Below are positions 30,293 to 40,025 of a stretch of 64,000 bases of DNA, one piece after another. A program made the translations under genes and the position numbers. The stretch covers positions 153,084-217,083 of the forward strand of contig NZ_NAAI01000003.1 of NCBI RefSeq assembly GCF_018155095.1. The letters are read 5' to 3'. Each line of letters opens with the position of its first letter. The stretch's first letter is position 1. The notes under the pieces are model-generated. The model worked only from the letters and a program-made list of their open reading frames with translations, was not told the origin of the DNA and made no database searches. This stretch comes from Bartonella queenslandensis (GTDB lineage Bacteria > Pseudomonadota > Alphaproteobacteria > Rhizobiales > Rhizobiaceae).

Positions 30293-30736
30293 ATGAAAGG
30301 TAAGATTATTGGTCAAGATCAAGGAGATTATTTCGTTTCAGGGGCTGATGGTAAGCGCTATCAATTTGCGAGTTGGGATTGGTTAGGAAAAAAAACACCA
30401 AAGGTAGGGGATACCGTTGATTTTGTATATGAAGATAGCGTTGTTAAATCTGTTCTCCCTCTTTCGAGTGAATCGCAGTCAGAAAAATCAAGATTGGCGA
30501 TAGCACTTGTTTGTTGGTTTTTTGGATATTTGGGAATTCATCGCTTTATGGCAGGTAAAGTTGGAACGGGCATTGCAATGCTTCTTATAAATATAATAAG
30601 TATAATAACTATACCACTTTTTGTAGGGCTTATAGTAATTATTTTTATAATGACACCTTGGGTATTGATTGATTTTATAGTTATTTTATCCGGAAATTTT
30701 AGGGATGAAAATGGGGATAAAATTATAAATTGGTAG
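30293..30736 (+). CDS. TM2-domain membrane protein, copy b
   Basis: 147 residues from ATG 30293 (ribosome binding site TAGGTGG). Same two-part layout as copy a: soluble domain with KIIGQDQGDYFVSGADGKRY, then TM2 core LGIHRFMAGKVGTGIAMLLI. The second membrane helix is expanded and isoleucine-rich (NIISIITIPLF). It is very close to copy c, so the duplication that made b and c is recent relative to a. Function unknown. Confidence 0.85.
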   Translation: MKGKIIGQDQGDYFVSGADGKRYQFASWDWLGKKTPKVGDTVDFVYEDSVVKSVLPLSSESQSEKSRLAIALVCWFFGYLGIHRFMAGKVGTGIAMLLINIISIITIPLFVGLIVIIFIMTPWVLIDFIVILSGNFRDENGDKIINW

Positions 30737-30854
30737 AAATTTTAGCATAATATAAAATGTAAAGAGCTAGAAACTTTCTTTACTTTTTATGTTGTCAATA
30801 TATTAATTTAATAATGTAAATTATTTTAGTCTATATATTTAAATATGAAATACT

Positions 30855-31097
30855 AAAGAAAATTATGTATATTTAAATAAAACTATTGAAAAAGACTATA
30901 ATATTTCATATGAAAGAGGCAAAAGTGCAAATCGAACAGCGTGCTTTGTATTGCCACTTATAATTGCGGGAATTTTAAGTTGTTGGGGGATTTTAAGCTT
31001 TTTAAATTGTCATATATCACGGTGAATACAGATTGTATTCATGCAGTGAGGATTATCCAATATATTATCATATTAGAAGAAAAACTTCTTTATGAAT
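30855..31097 (+). pseudogene. ftsB relic 2 (5' half, truncated)
   Basis: A second decayed copy of the ftsB 5' half. The leader TTTAAATAAAACTATTGAAAA is shared with relic 1. The start is ATA (30908-30910) and codon 2 is TGA where ftsB has TGG. Downstream, TGCTTTGTA, GATTGTATTCATGCAGTGAGG and ATCCAATATATTAT parallel ftsB. It ends at the ribosome binding site of TM2 copy c. It fills the 383-bp gap. Confidence 0.85.
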
Positions 31098-31119
31098 AAC
31101 AATTTTATAGGTGGTGAAG

Positions 31120-31572
31120 ATGAAAGGTAAGATTATTGGTCATGATCAAGGAGATTATTTCATTTCAGGGGCTGATGGTAAGCGCTATCAATTTGCGAAT
31201 TGGGATTGGTCAGGAAAAACGCCGCCGAAGGTTGGTGACGTCGTTGATTTTGTGTGTGAAGGGGATACCATTAAATCTATTTTCCCTATCTTAACTGAAG
31301 GTCAGTCACAGCAATCAAAAGTGACGTTAGCGGTCGTTTGTTTTTTTCTAGGTGGACTAGGAATTCATCGTTTTATGGTTGGTAAAGTTGGAACGGGCAT
31401 TGCAATGCTTCTTATAAGTATAATAAGTATAATAAGTATAATAAGTGTAGCACTTTTTTTGGTAGGGGTTCTAGGGATTATTTTTATAATTATACCTTGG
31501 GTATTGATTGATTTTATAGTCATTTTAACAGGAAATTTTAAGGACAAGAATGGGTGTAAGATCACAAGTTAG
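31120..31572 (+). CDS. TM2-domain membrane protein, copy c
   Basis: 150 residues from ATG 31120 (GGTGGTGAAG upstream). Soluble domain with KIIGHDQGDYFISGADGKRY, then TM2 core LGIHRFMVGKVGTGIAMLLI. The membrane segment contains four 9-base repeats coding Ile-Ser-Ile runs (31414-31449). Closest to copy b. It directly precedes the intact ftsB, so the ancestral order TM2-ftsB is probably this one. Function unknown. Confidence 0.86.
   Translation: MKGKIIGHDQGDYFISGADGKRYQFANWDWSGKTPPKVGDVVDFVCEGDTIKSIFPILTEGQSQQSKVTLAVVCFFLGGLGIHRFMVGKVGTGIAMLLISIISIISIISVALFLVGVLGIIFIIIPWVLIDFIVILTGNFKDKNGCKITS
31414..31449 (+). repeat. Tandem 9-bp repeat, four units, inside TM2 copy c
   Basis: ATAAGTATA occurs three times in a row, then ATAAGTGTA. 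Because the unit is 9 bases, gain or loss of units keeps frame and changes the length of an Ile-rich membrane helix by three residues. Copy b has a shorter, partly broken version near 30590-30612. Confidence 0.9.
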
Positions 31573-31758
31573 TAGGATATCCAATATTTGTTATATAACA
31601 AAGTGGGGTATTTAGCTTACTTTGATTGTTTTGAGGGGGGGTAAATTGGTGATAAAAAATTGTTTGCGTTTCTAGATTGAGTAATGAGGTGTTAATCAAA
31701 ATCATGCATAGTTGGGCAGAATATTAAGAAACTTATGCTGTAAAGACTGTGCTATTTT

Positions 31759-32091
31759 ATGTGGACAAAACAGAAACGTCGATCAATCAAAGTGCGCTTT
31801 GTACTACCTTTTATGACGGTGGGCGTTTTGAGCTATTTCAGTTACCATATTTATCATGGTGAGTATGGATTGTATTCACGCAGTGAAGTTAATCAGTATA
31901 TTAGCGAATTAGAAAAGGAGCTTCATACAATAGAAGCTGAGCGACAATTCATTGAAAAGCGCATTTCTCTTTTACGCAATGGACATATTGAAAAGGACAT
32001 GTTGGATGAGTATGTCCGAAAGAATTTGAACTTTTCTAAGCCAAATGAACTGACAATCTTAATACCTTTAAATGATACCAAAGGTAAATGA
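31759..32091 (+). CDS. ftsB: FtsB/DivIC-like septum protein
   Basis: 110 residues. Short basic N-terminus, one membrane helix (about 13-29), then a periplasmic coiled coil (about 40-75, YISELEKELHTIEAERQFIEKRI) and a conserved tail. This is the FtsB/DivIC layout; FtsB joins FtsL and FtsQ in the divisome. The place between eno and pdhA is the standard alphaproteobacterial ftsB location. The ribosome binding site is weak. Two truncated relics of this gene lie upstream. Confidence 0.88.
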   Translation: MWTKQKRRSIKVRFVLPFMTVGVLSYFSYHIYHGEYGLYSRSEVNQYISELEKELHTIEAERQFIEKRISLLRNGHIEKDMLDEYVRKNLNFSKPNELTILIPLNDTKGK

Positions 32092-32205
32092 GAAATCGCT
32101 TAATTAAAACGACAATCAGCAATGATATTGTTTAAGCCGATTGATAAGGCTTGTAACTTTTGTTCGTAAAGGTTATTCCTAAATAATCATAAAAGGGAGT
32201 TTAAT

Positions 32206-33246
32206 ATGGCAGAACGACTTAAAAAAAATTCTGCGTCGATGGCGCACACTGCGTTATCAAGCATTACAAAGAAAGCACCAATAGCAGATTTCACAAAAGA
32301 GGAAGAAATTGATGCTTATCGTGAAATGCTTTTAATTCGCCGTTTTGAAGAAAAAGCAGGACAACTTTATGGTATGGGGCTTATTGGGGGGTTTTGTCAT
32401 CTTTATATTGGACAGGAAGCTGTTGTTATAGGAACTTTAAAGGCAGCAAAAGAAGGTGATCAGGTTATTACGTCTTACCGTGATCATGGCCATATGTTAG
32501 CAGTTGGGATGAGCCCGCGTGGTGTCATGGCAGAATTAACGGGACGTCAAGGGGGATTTTCCAAAGGTAAAGGTGGCTCGATGCATATGTTCTCTAAAGA
32601 GAAGAACTTTTATGGTGGACATGGTATTGTTGGCGCGCAGGTTCCCATAGGTTCAGGTTTGGCATTTTCGAATCAATATCTTGGTAAAGATAATGTGACA
32701 TTGGTTTATTTTGGTGATGGTGCTGCAAATCAGGGGCAGGTTTACGAAAGTTTTAATATGGCTTCACTTTGGAAGCTGCCCGTTGTTTATATTATTGAAA
32801 ACAATCAGTATGCTATGGGAACATCCGTTTCACGCGCATCTGCAGAAACTGATTTTTCTCGTCGTGGTCTTTCTTTTGAAATTCCAGGTATTGTTGTTGA
32901 TGGTATGGATGTTCGATCCGTAAAAGGAGCTTCGGATGAAGCAGTTTCTTGGGCTCGTTCGGGTAAAGGGCCGATCATTCTTGATATGCAGACCTATCGT
33001 TATCGTGGTCATTCCATGTCTGACCCAGCAAAATATCGTTCAAAGGAAGAAGTCCAAAAAATAAAAGAGGAACACGATCCGATTGATCAAGTAAAAAGTC
33101 GGATTCTTAAAAAAAATTGGGCGAGTGAAGACGATTTAAAGTCTATTGAGAAAGAGGTCCGTGCAATTGTTGCTGATGCGGCAGATTTTGCACAAAGTGA
33201 TCAAGAGCCAGATGTTTCTGAGCTCTATACTGATATTTTAGTTTGA
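32206..33246 (+). CDS. pdhA: Pyruvate dehydrogenase E1 component, alpha subunit
   Basis: 346 residues. The thiamine diphosphate motif runs from [15 protein letters not shown] to ENNQYAMG, and the regulated-loop sequence [15 protein letters not shown] is present. Together with PdhB it decarboxylates pyruvate and reductively acetylates the lipoyl arm of E2. Ribosome binding site AAAGGGAG. First gene of pdhA-pdhB-pdhC-lpd. Confidence 0.99.
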   Translation: MAERLKKNSASMAHTALSSITKKAPIADFTKEEEIDAYREMLLIRRFEEKAGQLYGMGLIGGFCHLYIGQEAVVIGTLKAAKEGDQVITSYRDHGHMLAVGMSPRGVMAELTGRQGGFSKGKGGSMHMFSKEKNFYGGHGIVGAQVPIGSGLAFSNQYLGKDNVTLVYFGDGAANQGQVYESFNMASLWKLPVVYIIENNQYAMGTSVSRASAETDFSRRGLSFEIPGIVVDGMDVRSVKGASDEAVSWARSGKGPIILDMQTYRYRGHSMSDPAKYRSKEEVQKIKEEHDPIDQVKSRILKKNWASEDDLKSIEKEVRAIVADAADFAQSDQEPDVSELYTDILV

Positions 33247-33262
33247 TGCGAGGGAAGCAAGT

Positions 33263-34627
33263 ATGTCTATTGATATTTTGATGCCGGCGCTTTCACCAAC
33301 TATGGAAGAAGGTAAATTGTCTAAATGGCTCAAGAAAGAAGGAGATAAGGTTAGCGCTGGTGATGTTATTGCTGAAATTGAAACGGATAAGGCGACAATG
33401 GAAGTAGAGGCTGTTGATGAAGGGACACTTGGTAAAGTTGTTGTTCCTGAAGGTTCTGAAGGGGTAAAGGTTAATAGTGTTATTGCGGTTTTGTTAGAAG
33501 AAGGTGAACGTGCTGAGGATATTTTGCAACCTACTAATACAGCACAAAAACCTCAAGTATCCTCCTCTTCTCTTCCTTCACCAGTTCCGCAGTCTGCACC
33601 TTTTTCTATACCTTCTGATTTTGATATTCCAGCAGGAACACAGATGGTGACAATGACAGTCCGTGAAGCGCTTAATCAGGCTTTGGCTGAAGAAATGCGG
33701 CGTGATGAAAAAGTTTTTCTTATGGGGGAAGAAGTTGCGCAATATCAAGGGGCCTATAAGGTTAGCCAAGGCTTGTTGGAAGAATTCGGGGAACGGCGCG
33801 TTATTGATACCCCCATTACAGAGCATGGCTTTGCTGGGTTGGCTGTTGGTGCTGCTTTTGGAGGGTTACGTCCTATTGTCGAGTTTATGACCTTTAATTT
33901 TGCCATGCAGGCAATGGATCAAATTATTAACTCAGCAGCAAAAACACGTTATATGTCTGGTGGACAAATGACTGCTCCTATGGTTTTCCGTGGTCCTAAT
34001 GGTGCTGCTGCTCGTGTTGGTGCTCAACATTCTCAATGCTATGCTGCATGGTATAGTCATATACCAGGTCTGAAAGTTGTTATGCCTTATAGTGCTGCAG
34101 ATGCAAAAGGTTTGCTAAAAGCTGCTATTCGTGATGATAGTCCTGTTATTTTCCTTGAAAATGAGATTTTGTACGGGCATCAATTTGAGGTTCCTCAACT
34201 TGATGATTTTATTTTGCCTATTGGTCGAGCGCGTATTCATAAGTCTGGACAAGATGTGACGATTGTTGCATGTGGGATTGGAATGCATTACGCTGTCCAG
34301 GCGTTACCAGAAATTGAAAAACTTGGTATTGACGTTGAATTAATAGATTTACGGACCATTCGTCCGATGGATCTTCCAACGATCCTTTCTTCAGTTAAAA
34401 AAACGGGTCGTTTAGTAACAATAGAAGAAGGTTTTCCTCAGTCGTCTGTAGGAACTGAAATAGCAACACGTGTTATGCAGCAGGTTTTTGACTATCTTGA
34501 TGCACCAATTGCAACGATTTCTGGTAAAGATGTTCCGATGCCTTATGCTGCTAATCTTGAGAAATTGGCTTTACCTGATACGGCTGAGGTTATTGAGGCC
34601 GTTAAGGCTGTGACGTACAGAGCATAA
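33263..34627 (+). CDS. pdhB: Pyruvate dehydrogenase E1 component, beta subunit, with lipoyl domain
   Basis: 454 residues. An N-terminal lipoyl domain (about 1-80) with the lipoylated Lys in [12 protein letters not shown] is fused to the E1-beta transketolase-like domain by a Ser/Pro/Gln linker (about 95-118). The E1 core begins [12 protein letters not shown]. This lipoylated E1-beta is typical of Hyphomicrobiales. The start follows pdhA by 16 bases, indicating one transcript. Confidence 0.99.
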   Translation: MSIDILMPALSPTMEEGKLSKWLKKEGDKVSAGDVIAEIETDKATMEVEAVDEGTLGKVVVPEGSEGVKVNSVIAVLLEEGERAEDILQPTNTAQKPQVSSSSLPSPVPQSAPFSIPSDFDIPAGTQMVTMTVREALNQALAEEMRRDEKVFLMGEEVAQYQGAYKVSQGLLEEFGERRVIDTPITEHGFAGLAVGAAFGGLRPIVEFMTFNFAMQAMDQIINSAAKTRYMSGGQMTAPMVFRGPNGAAARVGAQHSQCYAAWYSHIPGLKVVMPYSAADAKGLLKAAIRDDSPVIFLENEILYGHQFEVPQLDDFILPIGRARIHKSGQDVTIVACGIGMHYAVQALPEIEKLGIDVELIDLRTIRPMDLPTILSSVKKTGRLVTIEEGFPQSSVGTEIATRVMQQVFDYLDAPIATISGKDVPMPYAANLEKLALPDTAEVIEAVKAVTYRA

Positions 34628-34641
34628 CGGAGGAAAGCACA

Positions 34642-35985
34642 ATGTCCATTAAAATTACAATGCCAGCGCTTTCCCCTACGATGGAAGAGGGAAATTTAAC
34701 AAAATGGAATATTAAAGAGGGCGATAAAGTTTCCTCTGGAGATGTTATTGCTGAAATTGAGACAGATAAAGCGACGATGGAAGTTGAGGCCGTTGATGAA
34801 GGTACCGTTGCCAAAATTGTTGTTCCTGCTGGAACACAAGGCGTTAAGGTAAATGCTTTGATTGTTATTTTAGCAGAAGAAGGTGAAGACTTAGCTGAAG
34901 CTGCAAAAGTTGCAGAAGAGCCCTTTTCTTCTACAACACAAGAACCAGACAGTTTAAAACAGGCAGATTCTCTTAAGAAGATGGATTCAAAAGAGACAAA
35001 AATGTTTCATGAATCATCAGCTCAGCAATTAATGCAGCAAAGTAAAGAAGGGAATCGTCTTTTTGCTTCTCCTTTAGCACGGCGATTAGCCTCTCAGGCA
35101 GGTCTTGATTTATCCCTTATTTCTGGAAGTGGTCCCCATGGACGTATTATCAAGCGCGATGTAGAAAAAGCTATGGGCGGTGATATTTCTCAAGCTTCTT
35201 ACTCGTCACAGATCGGAGAGGCAGTCGCAGCCGGTGTTTCTGACAAACAGATATTGCAACTCTTCAAAGAGGATGAATATATCTTCACACCCCATAATAA
35301 TATGCGTAAAACAATCGCTACACGATTGGTGGAATCAAAGCAAAGGGTTCCACATTTCTATGTGACTGTAGATTGTGAGCTTGATGCACTATTAGCGTTG
35401 CGTACACAACTCAATGCTGCAGCACCAATGGTCAAAATGCTGGAAGAAGCTAAACCGACTTATAAGCTTTCTGTTAATGATATGGTAATCAAAGCTGTTG
35501 CACTTTCTTTGAAAGCTGTTCCTGATGCGAACGTCTCTTGGCTTGAAGGCGGAATGCTTCATCATAAACATTGTGATGTTGGGGTTGCTGTTTCTATTCC
35601 CAATGGGTTAATTACCCCGATTATTCGCCATGCAGAGGAAAAATCGTTATCGCTTATTTCCAAAGAGATGAAGGATTTTGCAAAGCGTGCCCGTGAGCGT
35701 AAGTTAAAAATGGAAGAATATCAGGGTGGAACAACAGCTGTATCGAATATGGGAATGTATGGTGTAAAAAGTTTTTCTGCTATCCTTAATCCACCCCATG
35801 CGACAATTTTTGCAATTGGTGCAGGGGAGCAACGCGCTGTTGTTAAAAATGGTGCATTAGCCATTGCAACAGTTATGTCGGTTACACTTTCTGTTGATCA
35901 TCGTGCTGTTGATGGTGCTTTAGCAGCAGAGTTGGCACAAACTTTTAAGAAGATGATTGAAAATCCATTAGCCATGTTGGTTTGA
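34642..35985 (+). CDS. pdhC: Dihydrolipoamide acetyltransferase, E2 of pyruvate dehydrogenase
   Basis: 447 residues. A lipoyl domain at 1-80 ([12 protein letters not shown], nearly identical in DNA to that of pdhB) is followed by a linker and a peripheral subunit-binding domain (FASPLARRLASQAGLDLSLI, about 138-172). The catalytic domain ends with the DHRAVDG active-site His motif. It moves the acetyl group to CoA and forms the complex core. Ribosome binding site CGGAGGAAAG, 14 bases after pdhB. Confidence 0.99.
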   Translation: MSIKITMPALSPTMEEGNLTKWNIKEGDKVSSGDVIAEIETDKATMEVEAVDEGTVAKIVVPAGTQGVKVNALIVILAEEGEDLAEAAKVAEEPFSSTTQEPDSLKQADSLKKMDSKETKMFHESSAQQLMQQSKEGNRLFASPLARRLASQAGLDLSLISGSGPHGRIIKRDVEKAMGGDISQASYSSQIGEAVAAGVSDKQILQLFKEDEYIFTPHNNMRKTIATRLVESKQRVPHFYVTVDCELDALLALRTQLNAAAPMVKMLEEAKPTYKLSVNDMVIKAVALSLKAVPDANVSWLEGGMLHHKHCDVGVAVSIPNGLITPIIRHAEEKSLSLISKEMKDFAKRARERKLKMEEYQGGTTAVSNMGMYGVKSFSAILNPPHATIFAIGAGEQRAVVKNGALAIATVMSVTLSVDHRAVDGALAAELAQTFKKMIENPLAMLV

Positions 35986-36196
35986 ACGACAGTTTTTCAC
36001 GTAAATTGTGAGAGAGAGTATTAAGAGAGTAAAAGAAAATTTAAAGAGTTCAGAGAGCAATGTTATTGCTGTTTCTAGTTTGGGTAAAGCATTGATGTGA
36101 ATCTTAAAGTTAAAGACGTTAATTCTGTTATGTTGATTTTCAATCTTAGGTTCAAAAAGTGCATATCCGTTTTTATATATCCATGGAGGAATTACT

Positions 36197-37657
36197 GTGG
36201 CAAATCTTTATGATGTAATTGTGATTGGATCAGGTCCAGGCGGATATGTAGCCGCAATTCGTGCAGCACAATGTGGCTTTAAAACTGCGATTGTTGAGCG
36301 TGAACATTTGGGAGGAATTTGTTTAAATTGGGGATGTATTCCAACAAAAGCCCTTTTACGTTCGGCGGAAGTGAAGCATTTTGCTGAACATGCGAAAGAT
36401 TATGGACTAAAACTTAATGGTTCAATTGAAGCAAACATAAAAGATGTTGTAACACGTTCACGCAGCGTTTCAGCACGTTTAAATGCTGGTGTTGGTTTTT
36501 TAATGAAAAAAAACAAAATAGATATTATCTGGGGTGAAGCGAAGCTTACGAAAGAGGCAAAAGGAAACCAGCCTGCGGAAATTACGGTTTCGTCGTCTTC
36601 CAAACCGGTTATGCAGCCACAAAATCCAATCCCTAAAGGAACTTTAGGGAAGGGGACTTATCAAGCAAAGCATATCATTATTGCAACGGGTGCGCGTCCT
36701 CGTGTTCTTCCTGGTATGGAGCCGGATGGAAAACTCATTTGGACTTATTTTGAAGCTATGATCCCGTCAGAAATACCGAAATCGCTTTTAGTCATAGGGT
36801 CTGGGGCTATTGGTATTGAATTTGCTTCCTTTTATCGTGATATGGGAGCTGAGGTCACTGTTGTTGAAATGATGCCTCACATCATGCCCGCTGAAGATAT
36901 TGAAATTTCAACATTTGCTCGTAAACAGTTAGAGAAAAAAGGTTTACGTATTCTTTGTCAGGCAAAGGTAACAAAGGTTGAAAAAGCTTCCAATTCTGTG
37001 ATGATACATATTGATGTTAAGGGCAAAACAGAGACAATGACTGTTGATCGTGTGGTTTCCGCTATTGGGGTGCAGGGTAATATTGAGAATCTTGGGTTAG
37101 AGGCTTTGGGGATAAAAACCGATCGTGGGTGTATTATCACCGATGAATGGAGTTGGACAGGGGTTGGGGGTATTTATGCTATCGGTGATGTGGCAGGAGC
37201 TCCTATGTTAGCCCATAAAGCAGAAGAAGAGGGTGTAATATGCATTGAACACCTTGCGGGTTTGAAAAATACGCATCCACTTGATACAAGAAAAATTCCA
37301 GGATGCACCTATTGCACACCGCAAGTTGCTTCTGTAGGTCTTTCAGAAGTAGCAGCAAAAGAAGCTGGTTATGATATACGTGTTGGTCGTTATTTTTTTG
37401 CAGCGAATGGCAAGGCGATTGCTTTGGGTGAAGATCAGGGACTAGTAAAAACGATTTTTGATAAAAAAACAGGACAGCTTCTTGGCGCTCATATGGTAGG
37501 GGCTGAGGTAACAGAACTGATACAGGGTTTTGTTATTGCCATGAATCTTGAAACAACAGAGGAAGAATTAATGCATACTGTCTTTCCACATCCGACCTTA
37601 TCGGAAATGATGAAAGAAAGTGTATTGGACGCTTATGGTCAAGTTTTAAACGCTTGA
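36197..37657 (+). CDS. lpd: Dihydrolipoamide dehydrogenase, E3
   Basis: 486 residues from GTG 36197 behind TGGAGGAATT. FAD motif GSGPGGYVAAIRAA, redox cysteines C42 and C47 in GGICLNWGCIPTK, NAD motif VIGSGAIGIEF, and the dimer-interface H-x-H-P motif in FPHPTLSE. It reoxidises lipoamide in the pyruvate complex. An insertion of ~25 residues near 120-150 (KGNQPAE, KPVMQPQNPI) is usual in rhizobial LpdA of this operon. A 211-bp gap separates it from pdhC. Confidence 0.98.
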   Translation: MANLYDVIVIGSGPGGYVAAIRAAQCGFKTAIVEREHLGGICLNWGCIPTKALLRSAEVKHFAEHAKDYGLKLNGSIEANIKDVVTRSRSVSARLNAGVGFLMKKNKIDIIWGEAKLTKEAKGNQPAEITVSSSSKPVMQPQNPIPKGTLGKGTYQAKHIIIATGARPRVLPGMEPDGKLIWTYFEAMIPSEIPKSLLVIGSGAIGIEFASFYRDMGAEVTVVEMMPHIMPAEDIEISTFARKQLEKKGLRILCQAKVTKVEKASNSVMIHIDVKGKTETMTVDRVVSAIGVQGNIENLGLEALGIKTDRGCIITDEWSWTGVGGIYAIGDVAGAPMLAHKAEEEGVICIEHLAGLKNTHPLDTRKIPGCTYCTPQVASVGLSEVAAKEAGYDIRVGRYFFAANGKAIALGEDQGLVKTIFDKKTGQLLGAHMVGAEVTELIQGFVIAMNLETTEEELMHTVFPHPTLSEMMKESVLDAYGQVLNA

Positions 37658-37725
37658 TGATTGGGTTTAAGTGAAAGATTTTATATTTTTCATTGCTATT
37701 TCGTATTTATAAGGCAAAGGCTTAA

Positions 37726-38688
37726 ATGGTTACGGTTGTTGATAGAGTTACGAATAGACGTTTGCGTCATCCTGAAAAGGCGCATCGTCCGGATACAAGC
37801 GTTCAAAAAAAGCCCGATTGGATTCGTGTAAGAGCACCGACATCACCAATTTATAAAGAAACGCATGGTATTGTCCGCGCTCATAAATTAGTAACCGTAT
37901 GTGAAGAAGCAGGTTGTCCTAATATTGGCGAATGTTGGAGCCAGCGGCATGCCAGTTTTATGATTTTAGGTGAGATATGTACGCGTGCTTGTGCTTTTTG
38001 TAACGTTGCAACAGGTATTCCGCTTGCCGTTGATGATAATGAGCCAGAACGTGTAGCTGATGCTGTTGCGCGGATGGAATTGAAGCATGTTGTCATTACA
38101 TCTGTTGATCGTGATGATCTTGCTGATGGTGGCGCTGAGCATTTTGCAAAAGTTATTTATGCGATTCGTCGAAAAGCGCCTAAAACGACAATTGAAGTTC
38201 TTACACCTGACTTTCGTCATAAGGATGGTGCTTTAGAAGTCGTTGTTGCTGCTAAGCCTGATGTTTTTAATCATAACTTAGAAACAGTTCCTTCTAAATA
38301 TTTGAAGGTTCGTCCAGGGGCGCGTTATTTCCATTCAATTCGGCTGTTACAACGCGTTAAAGAGTTGGATCCAACAATTTTCACAAAATCAGGAATTATG
38401 GTTGGTCTTGGGGAGGAACGAAATGAAATTCTGCAATTGATGGATGATTTGCGTTCTGCTGATGTGGACTTTATGACAATTGGACAATATTTGCAGCCTA
38501 CGCGAAAACATCATCCAGTTGTTCGTTTTGTGCCTCCTGAAGAGTTTGAATCTTTTGCCAAAATTGGTAAAGTAAAAGGGTTTTTACATATGGCTTCCAA
38601 TCCTCTTACGCGCTCATCGCATCATGCAGGAGATGATTTTGCCATTTTGCAAAAAGCGCGTGATGAAAAATTTGCCTTACAGAGATAA
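37726..38688 (+). CDS. lipA: Lipoyl synthase
   Basis: 320 residues. Radical-SAM cluster motif C-x3-C-x2-C in [10 protein letters not shown] and the auxiliary cluster motif in [13 protein letters not shown] conserved R-S-S-x-x-A motif lies near the end ([12 protein letters not shown]). It inserts sulphur into octanoyl groups to make the lipoyl arms of PdhB and PdhC encoded just upstream. Confidence 0.98.
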   Translation: MVTVVDRVTNRRLRHPEKAHRPDTSVQKKPDWIRVRAPTSPIYKETHGIVRAHKLVTVCEEAGCPNIGECWSQRHASFMILGEICTRACAFCNVATGIPLAVDDNEPERVADAVARMELKHVVITSVDRDDLADGGAEHFAKVIYAIRRKAPKTTIEVLTPDFRHKDGALEVVVAAKPDVFNHNLETVPSKYLKVRPGARYFHSIRLLQRVKELDPTIFTKSGIMVGLGEERNEILQLMDDLRSADVDFMTIGQYLQPTRKHHPVVRFVPPEEFESFAKIGKVKGFLHMASNPLTRSSHHAGDDFAILQKARDEKFALQR

Positions 38689-38690
38689 TT

Positions 38691-39152
38691 ATGCCAACTT
38701 TTTCAACACATCGGCAAGTTGCCCATAGTGCTCGTGAGATGTTTGATCTTGTGTCAGATATTGAACGCTATCCTGAGTTTTTACCCATGTGTGAGGCTTT
38801 AATAATACGTTCTCGCAAAGAATGTGAGGAAAAGACATTGCTTCTTGCAGATATGACCGTTGGCTATAAGGTTATTCGAGAAACTTTTACGACCCAAGTT
38901 TTTCTTCAGCCAAAAAAGGGCTTGATAGAGGTTAATTATATTGATGGTCCATTTAAATATCTTGAAAATCGTTGGATCTTTCATAATATTGAAAACACCA
39001 ATGCATGTAATGTAGAATTTTTCATTGATTATGAATTTAAAAGTAAAATACTTGGACGTATGATGGGCTCAATGTTTGATATTGCGTTTCGTAAATTTAC
39101 CGATGCTTTTGAAAAGCGCGCCCATCAGATTTATAGTTCTGCGGTAACATGA
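38691..39152 (+). CDS. Coq10/RatA-type START-domain protein
   Basis: 153 residues of the polyketide cyclase/Coq10 family: FSTHRQVAHSAREMFDLVSDIERYPEFLP at the start and a C-terminal amphipathic helix (AFRKFTDAFEKRAHQI). The mitochondrial relative Coq10 binds ubiquinone; RatA of E. coli was described as a ribosome-associated toxin. Starts 3 bases after the lipA stop, the usual alphaproteobacterial arrangement, so probably co-transcribed. A ubiquinone-related role seems more likely than toxin, but is inferred. Confidence 0.9.
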   Translation: MPTFSTHRQVAHSAREMFDLVSDIERYPEFLPMCEALIIRSRKECEEKTLLLADMTVGYKVIRETFTTQVFLQPKKGLIEVNYIDGPFKYLENRWIFHNIENTNACNVEFFIDYEFKSKILGRMMGSMFDIAFRKFTDAFEKRAHQIYSSAVT

Positions 39153-39536
39153 TCTATTCCGTTGTTTTTTACGACATCCATTGCTTATGAAGGCGTAAAA
39201 ATAAAAACAGATTTCCATCTTTTTTAGGGGAAAATCTTTTAAACAGGACATCACAATATTATTAGAGAATATATTGATTTATAGTGATAATCTAACGTCA
39301 CGCCTATTGAATTAAAATTTTTAGTATCGCTCCAAATCTGTTTTATATTAAATCCCCCCACTTGTAACATGCAAGCGAGTGTTCTTGATTGATTCAACAT
39401 TAAACAGGACTGAAGGTAATTTTATAGCATTTAGATTTTCACTTTATAAGTTGGAATACAATAAATTATTTTTTCAAGATGCTGATGATTATGGACTCCA
39501 ATGTGGAATAGAGAGTTTTGAAATTGATAGGGGAAT
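39153..39536. other. 384-bp gap between convergent genes, with repeat
   Basis: Holds copy 5 of the dispersed leader repeat (39330-39440). No terminator hairpin with a good stem is evident for either side. Confidence 0.5.
39330..39440 (-). repeat. Dispersed integrase-leader repeat, copy 5
   Basis: On the plus strand ACTTGTAACATGCAAGCGAG, then TCTTGATTGATTCAACATTA and AACAGGACTGAAGG. This is the reverse complement of the ordered blocks in copies 1 and 2. No integrase coding remains follow on the minus strand, so only the leader persists. Confidence 0.6.
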
Positions 39537-40025
39537 TCAGTGAAGTTGTTCCAGAATCATTTGAAAAGCATTGTCAACAGTTGCATGGCGGATAGCTTTG
39601 CGATCAAGATGACCAAAGTGCATTTCTTTGTGCAGTGGGGAGTGATTTTTGTAAGCAACTGCGCAATGCACAAGTCCTACAGGTTTGTTCAGACTTGCAC
39701 CTCCTGGACCTGCAATTCCTGTTACAGAAACTGCAATGTCAGCTTTTGAATGCTTTAATCCCCCCTCAGCCATTGCAAGAGCAACTTCTTTTGAAACAGC
39801 ACCATAGGTTTTTATAAGTTCAGCACATACGCCAACAAGGTGTGTTTTGGATTCATTGGAATAAACAACAAATCCACAATCGAAAACATCTGACGATCCT
39901 GCAATATTTGTGAGGCTTGCAGCAATGAGCCCTCCTGTACAAGACTCTACGGTCGTTAACAACAAACCCTTTTTGCGGCAAGTATTAAGAACTTCATGCG
40001 CTTGTTTTTCATTAAAATATGTCAT
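39537..40025 (-). CDS. cinA: CinA C-terminal domain protein (PncC-type nicotinamide-nucleotide amidase)
   Basis: 162 residues, the stand-alone CinA C-terminal domain. Signatures: [43 protein letters not shown] and LVHCAVA. Homologues remove the amide from nicotinamide mononucleotide to recycle pyridine nucleotides. The start overlaps the ispDF stop by 4 bases (ATGA), so it is translationally coupled downstream of ispDF. Confidence 0.93.
   Translation of the reverse strand: MTYFNEKQAHEVLNTCRKKGLLLTTVESCTGGLIAASLTNIAGSSDVFDCGFVVYSNESKTHLVGVCAELIKTYGAVSKEVALAMAEGGLKHSKADIAVSVTGIAGPGGASLNKPVGLVHCAVAYKNHSPLHKEMHFGHLDRKAIRHATVDNAFQMILEQLH

Noticed and set aside
31414..31449. CRISPR-like or microsatellite array
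   Set aside because: Units are contiguous, 9 bp long, and coding within a TM2 gene; there are no spacers.
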